The position numbers and the translations under genes were made by a program. The notes beneath the pieces are model-generated. The model saw nothing but the letters and a program-made list of their open reading frames with translations. It did not search any database and was not told the DNA's origin. From contig JAFGWQ010000178.1 of assembly GCA_016937075.1 (NCBI GenBank), positions 1 to 28,149 on the forward strand: a DNA stretch of 28,149 nucleotides, given 5' to 3'. This DNA is from Campylobacterales bacterium (GTDB taxonomy: Bacteria > Campylobacterota > Campylobacteria > Campylobacterales > Sulfurovaceae). This document shows positions 8,149-16,928 of this stretch, piece by piece (the stretch's first letter is position 1; every line of letters starts with the position of its first letter).

Positions 8149-9952
8149 CTCTTATCCTTGCTTTTATAGTGGGTATCATGGCTGGTGTTACTCCGAGTGT
8201 ATCTATCCCTATTTGCACCAATTTCTCTATAGCATCACAATTACTAGCTATTTCTCCGCAGGTACTTACAGGTTTTGTAGCTCTATCTTGTATATATCTA
8301 ATGGCATCATAGAGTACACTTGAATGCGGGTCTATACTCAGCGTTGCATGGGTTCTGTCTATTGCAAACAGATATTGAGTGAGATCATTCGTACCTATGG
8401 AATAAAAGTCGACGACTTTATTGAACTCTTCTATCAAAAACAACACCGAAGGAACTTCTACCATGATACCGAACAATACGCCATCCAGGGACACGGAATG
8501 CTTGGACGCTAGCGCATGGGCTACACCTTTGGCATAGTTGAACTCTTCAACGGTTGCTACCATAGGGAACATGATCTTAAGTTCTCCATTTTGCTTGGCT
8601 TTCAAAATGGCTAATAGTTGTTCTTCCATTAATTCCAAGTGTGTTTCAAAAAGACGTATGCCTCGTACTCCAAGGAACGGGTTTGTTTCGCGCGGAAGCG
8701 TCAAATATGGCAGATTTTTATCTCCTCCCACATCCAAAGTACGTACAGTTACCTCATCAAAAAGAGAAAATATAGATTTATAAGCCTCAACCTGCTTATC
8801 AAATGTCGGCTTAGTTTCGCGAAATAAAAACTCAGTCCTAAGCAACCCAACACCCTCGCATCCAGCTTCTTTGGCTTCCATGGCGGAATCAACATCAGTG
8901 ATATTTGCCAATACTTTAATATGTTTACCGCTTTTAGTGATAGCCGGTTCAAATCTTTTTTCATTTACCGATGTGGAGTTTGATAGTTCAGCAGATATGG
9001 CATTATTTGCACTATCCAAATCACTTTTTGTAGGAACTGTTACCAGCAAACCTTGTGAAGCGTCTAATATCATAACACTATCTACAGGTTTCAAAGAATC
9101 TATGTCCAAACTAATAGCAGGTATCTTATAACTTCTAAGCAGCAATGCAGCATGAGCTCTTGGAGGCAGTTCTCTTACGATTACACCTTGAATATTCTCT
9201 TTTATTAGAGTCGGTATATCGCTAGGAAGCAATTCATCAGCAATTAACAAAAATGGGGTCTTTGGAAATGCTAGCGATTTTGCGCCTTTCGTAAGTTTGG
9301 CAACTCTTCTTTGGATGTCTTGATAATCTGCGATTTTGGCTTGATTGGCAGTATCTTTTAAAGATGTTATAGCTTCATCTATACTTGTTATGAACTCTTG
9401 ATGTGAAGCATGCGGGAGTGATTCCAATATAGCTTTTTGGGCTATAAATATATCATTATCCTTGGCTAACGATTCAAGCTCTTCTGTGGCAAGTTTGTAT
9501 GCCTTCTCAAAAGAGATGCCAGATTCTTCATTATGAGAATTTCGTGCTTCATAAAAATACGGCATGCCGACAGCTATACCAGTTGATACACTAACACCTT
9601 GCAACGCGGAGCCTTCATAATTTGTTTTTTGTAAGTCTTGTGTCAATTCCAAGTTTGCCTCTTCGGCACACAAAGTCAACAAAAAATCCTGTAATGCTTT
9701 TATGGCTTCTGGTGAATCTTTACCGCTAGCTTTTAGGGTTACATGATCTCCATTTTGCAACCCTAGAGCCAACACTGCATTCATATTTTTAACATCTACT
9801 TGTTTGCCGCCTGCGCTCAACATAATTTGACAAGAATATTTTTTGGCAATGCCTGCCATAATAGCGCTAGGTCTTAAATGTACACCGTGAGGTGCATTTA
9901 ATCTTATGACAATGTGATGAGTTTTTGTAAATAGTTTAAATATTGACTTCAT
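8141..9952 (-). CDS. ptsI: PTS HPr-Enzyme I fusion protein
   Basis: Residues about 10-95 are an HPr domain with GVHLRPS, where His25 is the phospho-site. From about 112 (NYEGSALQGVSVSTGIAVG) an Enzyme I follows, with PEP-binding motifs LLRTEFLFRE, LDVGGDKNLPY, GIMVEVPS, YSIGTNDLTQY and the catalytic Cys565 in STCGEIA. Enzyme I normally has GGxTSH around its phospho-histidine; here it is LPPRAHAALLLRS, with His267 kept but the glycines and serine lost. Enzyme I is about 490 residues and lacks the usual C-terminal 30 or so. Start taken at the ATG at 9950-9952; an in-frame TTG two codons upstream is possible. No EIIA domain is fused. Confidence 0.88.
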   Translation of the reverse strand: MKSIFKLFTKTHHIVIRLNAPHGVHLRPSAIMAGIAKKYSCQIMLSAGGKQVDVKNMNAVLALGLQNGDHVTLKASGKDSPEAIKALQDFLLTLCAEEANLELTQDLQKTNYEGSALQGVSVSTGIAVGMPYFYEARNSHNEESGISFEKAYKLATEELESLAKDNDIFIAQKAILESLPHASHQEFITSIDEAITSLKDTANQAKIADYQDIQRRVAKLTKGAKSLAFPKTPFLLIADELLPSDIPTLIKENIQGVIVRELPPRAHAALLLRSYKIPAISLDIDSLKPVDSVMILDASQGLLVTVPTKSDLDSANNAISAELSNSTSVNEKRFEPAITKSGKHIKVLANITDVDSAMEAKEAGCEGVGLLRTEFLFRETKPTFDKQVEAYKSIFSLFDEVTVRTLDVGGDKNLPYLTLPRETNPFLGVRGIRLFETHLELMEEQLLAILKAKQNGELKIMFPMVATVEEFNYAKGVAHALASKHSVSLDGVLFGIMVEVPSVLFLIEEFNKVVDFYSIGTNDLTQYLFAIDRTHATLSIDPHSSVLYDAIRYIQDRATKPVSTCGEIASNCDAIEKLVQIGIDTLGVTPAMIPTIKARIRDV

Positions 9953-9981
9953 AGGCAACTTTGTATATAGAGATAGGTGAG

Positions 9982-10010
9982 ATTATACCAAAAAAGCTAT
10001 TATTTGATAA
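9982..10010 (-). promoter_or_regulatory. Predicted promoter of the PTS operon
   Basis: On the minus strand TTATCA (10005-10010) and a perfect TATAAT (9982-9987) are separated by 17 bases. The predicted start is about 25 bases before the ptsHI ATG. It lies across the end of the transglycosylase gene, so the PTS pair can be expressed independently of the pilus cluster. No repressor site or terminator separates the two operons that I can see. Confidence 0.5.
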
Positions 10011-10890
10011 TGCGTGAAATTATGCCTTTGTTGTCGTTTATATTCATGATATTATCCGGATTTGTCATTGATGCAAGGATGCTTACATAACGGCTTGCAT
10101 TTGCTTTGTCAGGCACTATCCATGCAAATTTTTTGCCTGAATCTTCGATATCCCGGACAATCTGATTGATCGCATTTTCATCGGGTGAATCTATTTCATT
10201 CGAGCCCAAAGAGACCAATACCAGATCGGGCTTTAATTGATCTATCAAAAATACTAGATTTTGCTCCGCCCAATATTGGGAAATAGAATCATCTTTATAT
10301 TTCGATATAAGATCGACATGGTGCTTTGCAAACAGCTTTTTATATCTCTTATGCGCTTTATTGACTGTATCATCGCCTATAAGAAGCACCTTGTATCGTT
10401 TTTTTGTATTTTTGGCTATTTTTTTTGCGCTGTTTGCCCTAACAGAGGGCTTACTATCCATATGCAGCGCTTGAGCGTAAAAAGAACTGTTTTGATATTT
10501 TTTCAGCACTTTCATAAAATAGTCATTATTGCTTATCCTGCCGTTATAACAATTGATAGCGGCGTAACTGTAGCCGTGCTTGTTGATACATCGCTTTAAT
10601 ATTCTGCTGCCGACATAAATGTTGATCTGGGGGTCAAAGAGATCATCCCTGCTGATATTCTGCCTTCTTAATTCAGGCATATGCACGGTATTTATCTGCA
10701 TGATCCCGATATCTTGGGTACCGTTTTTATTGTTGCCGACAGCCATAGGATTCAACGAAGATTCAGTCTTTGCTATTGCATACAGCAATGCCGGATTGAT
10801 TCCAAATTTGCGTCCCGCATCATCGAACAACCCGTCATAATTTGCCGCCAAAAAAGTAAACGATATCGCCAATACTGCCAAAAACCTCAT
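10000..10890 (-). CDS. Lytic transglycosylase (SLT) fused to an SGNH-like domain
   Basis: A signal peptide (MRFLAVLAISFTFLAA) leads into an SLT lysozyme-like domain (about 18-135): catalytic Glu43 in AKTESSLNP, GIMQIN at 62-67, and AINCYNG at 111-117, as in the IagB/IpgF class that opens peptidoglycan for secretion machines and pili. After a basic linker (145-165) comes KVLLIGDDTV (167-176) and LVLVSLGSNEID (223-234), which resemble blocks I and III of SGNH hydrolases. The usual GDS serine is replaced (GDD) and no closing DxxH is seen, so this half is probably not a standard esterase. The ATG at 10888-10890 overlaps the prepilin peptidase stop as ATGA and follows GGAG. Last gene of the pilus cluster. 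Confidence 0.85.
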   Translation of the reverse strand: MRFLAVLAISFTFLAANYDGLFDDAGRKFGINPALLYAIAKTESSLNPMAVGNNKNGTQDIGIMQINTVHMPELRRQNISRDDLFDPQINIYVGSRILKRCINKHGYSYAAINCYNGRISNNDYFMKVLKKYQNSSFYAQALHMDSKPSVRANSAKKIAKNTKKRYKVLLIGDDTVNKAHKRYKKLFAKHHVDLISKYKDDSISQYWAEQNLVFLIDQLKPDLVLVSLGSNEIDSPDENAINQIVRDIEDSGKKFAWIVPDKANASRYVSILASMTNPDNIMNINDNKGIISRIIK

Positions 10891-11618
10891 AACAACTCCG
10901 ACATTCTCCAAAACAACCCTGCATATTCATCAGCCATATAGACCGCAAAAACCCCGAGAAACAAAAAAGGCACGAACGGGACCTGCCTGTTTTGGTGGCG
11001 GGTAAAATACACAAAAGGGATAGCTATCAATGCTGCCGCAAAAAGTGCAACGATCGCCGGCTTGATACCCAAAATAGCTGCCATGGCGCCTCCAATGATT
11101 ATATCTCCTTCTCCCATTGCCTCTTTTTTTGTCGCAAAAGAGACATAAAAACGAAGCATTGACATCCCGCCCATGAACAAAAGGGCATTTTGAAAGGTTA
11201 CTAGGGGGCTATCTGCAAAAAAAGAGGCGCTTAGCAGCGTCAAACTGACGCTGTCATGGATCTCATGATGATGATAATCCATTACCGATAATGCCAAAAA
11301 CAGCGAGAAAACAACACCGAGCCACAAAGAGTGCAGGCTATATCCGCTCTTTAAAAATACAGATACAAAAATAACCATAGTTGCCAACTCCACCAAAGGA
11401 TACTGAATGGATACAGGCTCATTGCAGCATGCGCTTTTGCCCCTTAGGAGCAGCCATGAAACTACAGGTATATTATGATACCACGCTATAGGCGTTTTGC
11501 ACGATTGGCATGAAGACCTTGGGCTAATGATAGACAAGCCCAAAGGCACACGATAGATAACAACATTTAAAAATGAACCTACAAACAGGCCAAAAAGCGA
11601 AACTATGATAAATTCCAT
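10887..11618 (-). CDS. pilD: Prepilin peptidase / N-methyltransferase (A24 aspartic protease)
   Basis: A 243-aa integral membrane protein with the PilD/GspO plan: first helix GLFVGSFLNVVIYR, a cytoplasmic loop with CQSC (37-40), then several helices. Catalytic aspartates are Asp114 in SVMDYHHHEIHD and Asp172 in the GEGD motif. It cleaves the leader of the three pilin-like proteins encoded in this cluster and should N-methylate the new N-terminus. The second metal-binding pair, normally CxxC, appears as adjacent Cys64-Cys65 (KSACCNEPV). AAGGA precedes the start. It sits nine bases after pilT and overlaps the transglycosylase gene. Confidence 0.93.
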   Translation of the reverse strand: MEFIIVSLFGLFVGSFLNVVIYRVPLGLSIISPRSSCQSCKTPIAWYHNIPVVSWLLLRGKSACCNEPVSIQYPLVELATMVIFVSVFLKSGYSLHSLWLGVVFSLFLALSVMDYHHHEIHDSVSLTLLSASFFADSPLVTFQNALLFMGGMSMLRFYVSFATKKEAMGEGDIIIGGAMAAILGIKPAIVALFAAALIAIPFVYFTRHQNRQVPFVPFLFLGVFAVYMADEYAGLFWRMSELL

Positions 11619-11627
11619 TTTAATCCT

Positions 11628-12695
11628 TCATTGTGATATTTGCTGCATGAACTCGATGGGGTTATTGGAGTGCTTCAAAGCATTTTGCATCGTGATCATC
11701 TTGTTTTGATAATATTTCGCCATCTCTCTTATCTGCGTTTGCATCCCTGTCGTCGCATAATTGAGCTCCATTTGGGAATATATCTGGTGAACCTTGTCAG
11801 TACGGATAAGGTTTGCTATGGCGTTATTATTGATCATTATCTCAGAGATCGCCAAACGGCCTCCGTCTATTTTGGGCACAAGCACCTGAGAAATCACAGC
11901 AACCAGTGAGATCGCAAGCTGCGCTCTTATCTGGTCTTGCTCATCTCCGCTAAAAACATCGATTATACGGTTGATAGTCCCCGGTGCAGAATTGGTATGA
12001 AGCGTCGCGAAGACCATATGCCCGGTTTCAGCAGCCGTCAAGGCAGCCGATATCGTCTCTTTGTCTCTCATCTCTCCAATCAATATCACATCCGGATCTT
12101 GACGCAAAGAGTACTTCAGCGCCGTTGCAAAAGAAACCGTATCGCTGCCGACTTCTCTAAATGTAAAAACTGATTTTTTTCTGCCGTGTACAAACTCTAT
12201 AGGGTCTTCTATGGTGATGATATGCTTGCTTTCTGTTGTGTTGATCTCATTGAGCATGGCAGCAAGCGTGGTCGACTTGCCGCTTCCGGTAGGCCCGGTT
12301 ACGAGTATGAGCCCTTTACCTCTTTTGACCAATTCCTTGTATATTGTCGGGGCGCCCAACTCATCAAGTGACGGAACATATGACGGAACTACCCTGAAGG
12401 CTGCTGCTATATTTCCAAAACTCCTGCAATAATTCACACGAAAACGTCCGACATCTTTGATGTCGATAGCAAAATCGAGCTCACCGCTCTCTTCGAAAAC
12501 CTTTTTCTGTTTACCGGTAATAATGGAATAACAAAGTTTTTGTACCGTATCGGCATCCAATTCCATCACATCTAGAGCTTTAAGCTCGCCGTCTATGCGT
12601 ATGAGAGGTTCATACCCCACTACAAGATGCAGATCCGATGACCCGCAAGCGATCAAAGCCTTCAATAATGTCTTTATATCTATTTCATAATTCAT
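11628..12695 (-). CDS. pilT: PilT-type retraction ATPase
   Basis: A 355-aa hexameric ATPase of the PilT group. It shows the N-terminal GSSDLHLVVGYEPLIRIDGEL block, Walker A GPTGSGKST (134-142), the Asp box TIEDPIEFVH, Walker B DVILIGE (202-208), and His box TLHTNSAPGTINRIID. It also has AIANLIRTDKVHQIYSQ (from 292), the counterpart of PilT's AIRNLIRE motif needed for retraction. It would depolymerise pili through the PilC platform encoded upstream. The ATG at 12695 follows GGTGGGA; longer upstream frames run into the pilC gene. One of two PilT-type genes in the cluster. Confidence 0.92.
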   Translation of the reverse strand: MNYEIDIKTLLKALIACGSSDLHLVVGYEPLIRIDGELKALDVMELDADTVQKLCYSIITGKQKKVFEESGELDFAIDIKDVGRFRVNYCRSFGNIAAAFRVVPSYVPSLDELGAPTIYKELVKRGKGLILVTGPTGSGKSTTLAAMLNEINTTESKHIITIEDPIEFVHGRKKSVFTFREVGSDTVSFATALKYSLRQDPDVILIGEMRDKETISAALTAAETGHMVFATLHTNSAPGTINRIIDVFSGDEQDQIRAQLAISLVAVISQVLVPKIDGGRLAISEIMINNNAIANLIRTDKVHQIYSQMELNYATTGMQTQIREMAKYYQNKMITMQNALKHSNNPIEFMQQISQ

Positions 12696-12718
12696 AATTA
12701 TCCCACCCATATTTATTT

Positions 12719-13801
12719 TTACCCGCCGGTAGCAGACCACAATGAAACCATACCTAGTATCAAACTCGCAGCTACTACTCCCACGACAAGCCCTATCAAC
12801 AAGGTCATGATGGGCGTTATCGCCTGCTCAAGGATAAATATCCTCTGGTTTGTCTCTTCTTCGTAAATATTCATAAGCTGCACGAGAGCATCTTCTAGGT
12901 TTCCGCTCTCCTCGCCTGCTTGGAGGATATCCGCATATATCAACGGTACAAATTTCGCCTCTTGAAACGGCACGGAGAAATTGCCTCCCGAGATGATGAC
13001 CTCCTTGACATTTTCCAGCACTTTTTTAAAGGGCATTAGATTGATACCCTCCATTGAGATCTCCAAGCTCTCCACCAAGCCCACTCCGCTTCCTATGAGC
13101 TTGGACATCGTATTTGAAAAATTTGTCAGAGCGCTATAGAGCATTATCGAGCCGACAAGAGGCGTGTATATCAATACATAATCCAGATAATAACGCACCT
13201 GCTTGGATGCTTTGTATATCACTATCAAACTGACAAATACAGCGGCACTGTACGTTGCTATATTTTTCCAATTATCCAAGAGGTATGTGGATATATCCAG
13301 CACCATTTGTGTCAATGCCGGCAGCTCGGCTCCCATCGAGGACAAAAATCCTGAAAATGCAGGAATAACCTTGATAGCCATAAAAAAGACAACCCCCACA
13401 GCAAACAGCAATGTCACTATCGGCATCGTCATGGCTCCCCTGATCTTGCGTTTGAACTTGGCTTTTTTTTCAAGGTTATGATGGACTTCTTTGAAAATTT
13501 CAGGCAAATTACCGCTTTTTTCTCCTGCGCCTATCATGGAAAGTGTCATTTTGTCGAAAAACACCGGATAATAACGCCCGATCTTTGAAAAATCGTTACC
13601 CTGCTCTATGAGCGCAACCGCATCTTTGAGCAATAGCTTGATATTGCCCCGCGATGAGCGCTGGATCATCTTGACCGCTTTGAGTACCGGGACACCCGCC
13701 CCCATCAATATCCCCATGAGCCTAAAAAAATTATTTTTTTGTTTTTGCGGGACTTTGCGGATATGGTTCCTATAAAAATGTTCTGCGCCTTTTGCTTTCA
13801 T
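12719..13801 (-). CDS. pilC: PilC/GspF inner-membrane platform protein
   Basis: A 360-aa protein with two tandem GspF domains. The first (about 22-145) has FFRLMGILMGAGVPVLKAV and MIGAGEKSGNLPEIF; the second (about 225-350) repeats the pattern with LIGSGVGLVESLEIS and ILQAGEESGNLEDAL. Three membrane helices are expected, around 125-147, 183-198 and 328-352. Length is slightly below the usual 400 because the N-terminal tail is short. I chose the ATG at 13801, which has AGAGG upstream; the earlier part of the open frame overlaps the ATPase gene. It connects the PilB and PilT motors to the pilus base. Confidence 0.92.
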   Translation of the reverse strand: MKAKGAEHFYRNHIRKVPQKQKNNFFRLMGILMGAGVPVLKAVKMIQRSSRGNIKLLLKDAVALIEQGNDFSKIGRYYPVFFDKMTLSMIGAGEKSGNLPEIFKEVHHNLEKKAKFKRKIRGAMTMPIVTLLFAVGVVFFMAIKVIPAFSGFLSSMGAELPALTQMVLDISTYLLDNWKNIATYSAAVFVSLIVIYKASKQVRYYLDYVLIYTPLVGSIMLYSALTNFSNTMSKLIGSGVGLVESLEISMEGINLMPFKKVLENVKEVIISGGNFSVPFQEAKFVPLIYADILQAGEESGNLEDALVQLMNIYEEETNQRIFILEQAITPIMTLLIGLVVGVVAASLILGMVSLWSATGG

Positions 13802-13811
13802 CACTGCCTCT

Positions 13812-15611
13812 CTAATCAGCCACAACTTTTCTGAGTTCATCGACAGATGTGATGCCCTCGAGGACTTTTGCCCTGGTTTCCATATAAATGGTTGACATCC
13901 CCAGCTCGGAAACTGCATAGGATTTGATCTCTATGTCGCTCCTGCGTTCATTGATCATTCTTTGTATATGCGCATCGATTATCAAGAGTTCATATACGCC
14001 GATCCGCGAGGCGTATCCGGTGTTGTTGCACTTAAAACACCCTTTGTGGCGGTATATCGTTTGAGGCTCATCCAATTTGAGCAGCGACATATCAGCCTGT
14101 GAAGTTTCATACGCCTCTTTGCAGTGCGGGCACAAAACACGCACCAGCCTTTGAGCCAAAACAGCAGCGACTGAAGAAGAGACCAAAAACGGCTCTATCC
14201 CCATATCTACAAGCCTCGTCACAGAACTTGGGGCGTCATTAGTATGGATGGTAGAATAGACCAAATGCCCCGTCAATGAAGCTCTGAGCGCGATCTCTGC
14301 CGTCTCTTTGTCGCGGATCTCGCCTATCATGATCACATCAGGGTCTTGGCGCAATATAGTCCTGAGCGCATCCGCAAATGAGACCTTGTATGGGTCTATT
14401 TGGACTTGATTGACCCCGGATATTTTCGCCTCTACCGGGTCTTCTACGGTCGTGATGTTGATCTCGTCGGATTTGATCTCTTCTATGGCCGCTTGCAAAG
14501 TGGTCGATTTACCGCTCCCGGTAGGCCCAGAGACCAAGATTATCCCGTGCGGTTTTTTGATGACTTTCCTCCATTTTTCCAGCAGCTCTCCGCTCATGCC
14601 TAAACTGCTGAGCTTTATCGTCACATCCTGTCCGCCAAGACGTCTTAATACGATCTTTTCTCCGTAAATGACAGGCATGACCGAGACGCGAAACGGTACA
14701 TCTTTTCTCTCTTGCGCTTCATCTAAGTATGTGTACACCATTTCGCTGCTGTGCGTATCTGATTTTTCTTCTGCATCATTGCTTGCTGATTGTTTATTTT
14801 GAGAATTAAAAGAGGAAAAAAAATTTGCTGCTTTCAGGGATGTGTTCGTGTCTTCCTCGGCTTTTTCATTGTACGAATAGACCAAAGCGCCGTCTTGCGT
14901 ATCTCTTTTTTCGGCGATATTAAGGTTGGAGATCAGCTTGATGCGAGAACTGAAAGAAGGAAAAAAATTCTTGCCATATTCACCGAAAACCTGTAAAACC
15001 CCGTTAAACCTCATCCGTATCCTGAAATTGTGTTTTTGCGGTTCTATATGGATATCTGATGCTCCTATAGAAATGCATTTCCTTATCACTTCTTCGGCGA
15101 ACTTGATTGCCCTAATATTCTCAGGGATCTTTGCTAAGTCCTTATCGCTGCTTAGGGAAAAGTTTCTTCTCATCTCCATGCCGTTTTGCAGCACATCCGA
15201 CATCCGGGCAAACGCTTCGCGATCAACCGCTATCTTCTCTATCTCTCGTCCTAACTCGCTTGAAAGCTCTTCCCATGTCGCTGCAAATACCGGCGAATCG
15301 AAATATATTCTGGCATTTGCCTCATCGACGATATCTGCGATCACACGGTATTTCTCAAACAACTCATCTGTTATTACCGTATATTCGGAAACAAAAACCG
15401 CTTCATTGGCTTCTTTGGCTTCAAACTTTTGAGCCAAAAAAGCTGCCATGAACTCTTTGGATGCGATACCGTTTTTGTAGATGATATCCCACATGGGAAT
15501 TTTGCTTGATGTCTGTTCTTTGATGATGGAGGCACGGCCTTTGTTGTTGATGACGCCTGATTGCTCCAATTCTCTTAGGAGTGTCGCTTCAAAGTCTCTT
15601 ATATTTCTCAT
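13812..15611 (-). CDS. pilB: PilB/GspE assembly ATPase
   Basis: A 599-aa type II/IV secretion ATPase. It has an N-terminal MshEN/GspE-N region (1-130), the N2 domain from ASDIHIEPQ (184-192), Walker A GPTGSGKST (362-370), VEDPVE, Walker B DVIMIGE (425-431), His box TIHTNDAPSS, and the zinc-binding tetracysteine CPHC...CFKC (Cys494, 497, 525, 528) that separates PilB/GspE from PilT. It powers pilus or pseudopilus assembly. A low-complexity insert of about 50 residues (about 248-300, Ser/Asn/Glu-rich) interrupts the N2 domain between DGALVYSYNE and DVPFRVSVMP, where relatives have a short loop. The gene is 15 bases after the pseudopilin gene. Confidence 0.95.
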   Translation of the reverse strand: MRNIRDFEATLLRELEQSGVINNKGRASIIKEQTSSKIPMWDIIYKNGIASKEFMAAFLAQKFEAKEANEAVFVSEYTVITDELFEKYRVIADIVDEANARIYFDSPVFAATWEELSSELGREIEKIAVDREAFARMSDVLQNGMEMRRNFSLSSDKDLAKIPENIRAIKFAEEVIRKCISIGASDIHIEPQKHNFRIRMRFNGVLQVFGEYGKNFFPSFSSRIKLISNLNIAEKRDTQDGALVYSYNEKAEEDTNTSLKAANFFSSFNSQNKQSASNDAEEKSDTHSSEMVYTYLDEAQERKDVPFRVSVMPVIYGEKIVLRRLGGQDVTIKLSSLGMSGELLEKWRKVIKKPHGIILVSGPTGSGKSTTLQAAIEEIKSDEINITTVEDPVEAKISGVNQVQIDPYKVSFADALRTILRQDPDVIMIGEIRDKETAEIALRASLTGHLVYSTIHTNDAPSSVTRLVDMGIEPFLVSSSVAAVLAQRLVRVLCPHCKEAYETSQADMSLLKLDEPQTIYRHKGCFKCNNTGYASRIGVYELLIIDAHIQRMINERRSDIEIKSYAVSELGMSTIYMETRAKVLEGITSVDELRKVVAD

Positions 15612-15626
15612 TTTTCTTCTTTTTGA

Positions 15627-16928
15627 TTATTGTATGATCACATTCTGGTTTGGCAAGAACATCATCGAGCGGCTGTCCAACAACTCCCATGCGCCTGCTT
15701 TTTTCTGCATGATAACCACCTGCTTTTCTCCCGCAGTAATATAAAAAGGGTTTGCGGCATCATCTGTATTTCTATCATGCGTAACGACTGTCTGTGTATT
15801 TGTGCTTATGCGTATATCTTTTATAAAAGTCGTTATGCCAAGCTGAGTGCCTTCGGCGCTATCGTGAAAATCATACGCGGTGTTATTGATAGTAAGCGTA
15901 TCATTCGCAGCTGTTGCCAGGTCTATATCAAATGCATATTTGACCGCCCCCGCATGCCACCCTGTCGTGCTTTGCATGGCATCTGACAAACTAAATCCGC
16001 TTGCATATGTCAAAAACGGTTTATACGCTATATCAGTCCCGCCGCAATCTGCATTAATAGTATTTTTTTCTATGCAATTTGACGTAGTATTTGGTACATA
16101 ATAAAGCATCGGAGAGTAGATGATGACCCTCACAGCAGTGATATCGGCACTGTTTTCAAGCACGAGATCTATAGATAGCGATCTTGGCATAAAATTATTT
16201 TTCGCATACTCCACGCCGATATCATCCGCATATAGCGCTTTGACGGATTTTGTATCGGTTGCAAATTCATTAAATTCAGGTTTGAGATGCGGTATCGCCG
16301 CGCTTGTTTGCTTATCGCTTCCGTACGATATCAGTTTCACATACGGTGTCGGCGGAGTAGTATCCGCGATATTGAGTTCGTAAACTGCCTCGATGGGCGT
16401 ATTCCACCCGTCTTTGAGTGTTTTATTTAAATTGCTGCTTGCGGCGAGATAGGAGTCATGGAATCCTACATACAAAGCGCCGTGTTTGCCGTCAATTACA
16501 CTCATGCCCTCTGCGGGGTCGATATACTTGCCTGACACCGTTGTGTTGTCCGTCAGAAACGGCATCGGCACTTTGAATGTATTTGCAACACTATAGAGAT
16601 CTGCTATACGGTATTTGCCGAGTGTCTTTGCTTCTCCTGACGCGCCGGTATTAATAAAATAGTTTGCATTTTCACGATCAAGCATAAAATGCAGGTTCGG
16701 CGGCAGCGTTCCGAAATCATTCAAAAAGCCGCTCAAGTCTCCGCTGCTCTCTTGTGCTATAATCCCGTCTTTGATATTTTGCATTGTTTTTACCGTTAGC
16801 TGTTTGGCCTGTATGTTTCCTGCATCCTTAAGCCCGCTGAGCACCAATGTCGAAAGCATCCCTATGATCGCAATGACTATCAATAACTCTATGAGTGTAA
16901 ACGCCTTTCTTGCTGCTGTAAACATCAT
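15627..16928 (-). CDS. Large GspG-like pseudopilin (433 aa)
   Basis: The class III prepilin leader is short: MMFTAARKA, then FTLIELLIVIAIIGML, with Ala at -1 instead of Gly and Glu at +5. The hydrophobic helix runs to about residue 32. DGWNTPIEAVYEL (173-185) followed by KLISYGSD (198-205) resembles the C-terminal DxWGxPY...SxGxD module of GspG pseudopilins, but here about 230 more residues follow, rich in strands. Only two cysteines occur, 285 and 294, well placed for a small disulfide loop. At 433 aa it is about three times a typical pseudopilin. The start overlaps the preceding gene's stop (ATGA); an ATG one codon later is equally possible. Confidence 0.88.
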   Translation of the reverse strand: MMFTAARKAFTLIELLIVIAIIGMLSTLVLSGLKDAGNIQAKQLTVKTMQNIKDGIIAQESSGDLSGFLNDFGTLPPNLHFMLDRENANYFINTGASGEAKTLGKYRIADLYSVANTFKVPMPFLTDNTTVSGKYIDPAEGMSVIDGKHGALYVGFHDSYLAASSNLNKTLKDGWNTPIEAVYELNIADTTPPTPYVKLISYGSDKQTSAAIPHLKPEFNEFATDTKSVKALYADDIGVEYAKNNFMPRSLSIDLVLENSADITAVRVIIYSPMLYYVPNTTSNCIEKNTINADCGGTDIAYKPFLTYASGFSLSDAMQSTTGWHAGAVKYAFDIDLATAANDTLTINNTAYDFHDSAEGTQLGITTFIKDIRISTNTQTVVTHDRNTDDAANPFYITAGEKQVVIMQKKAGAWELLDSRSMMFLPNQNVIIQ

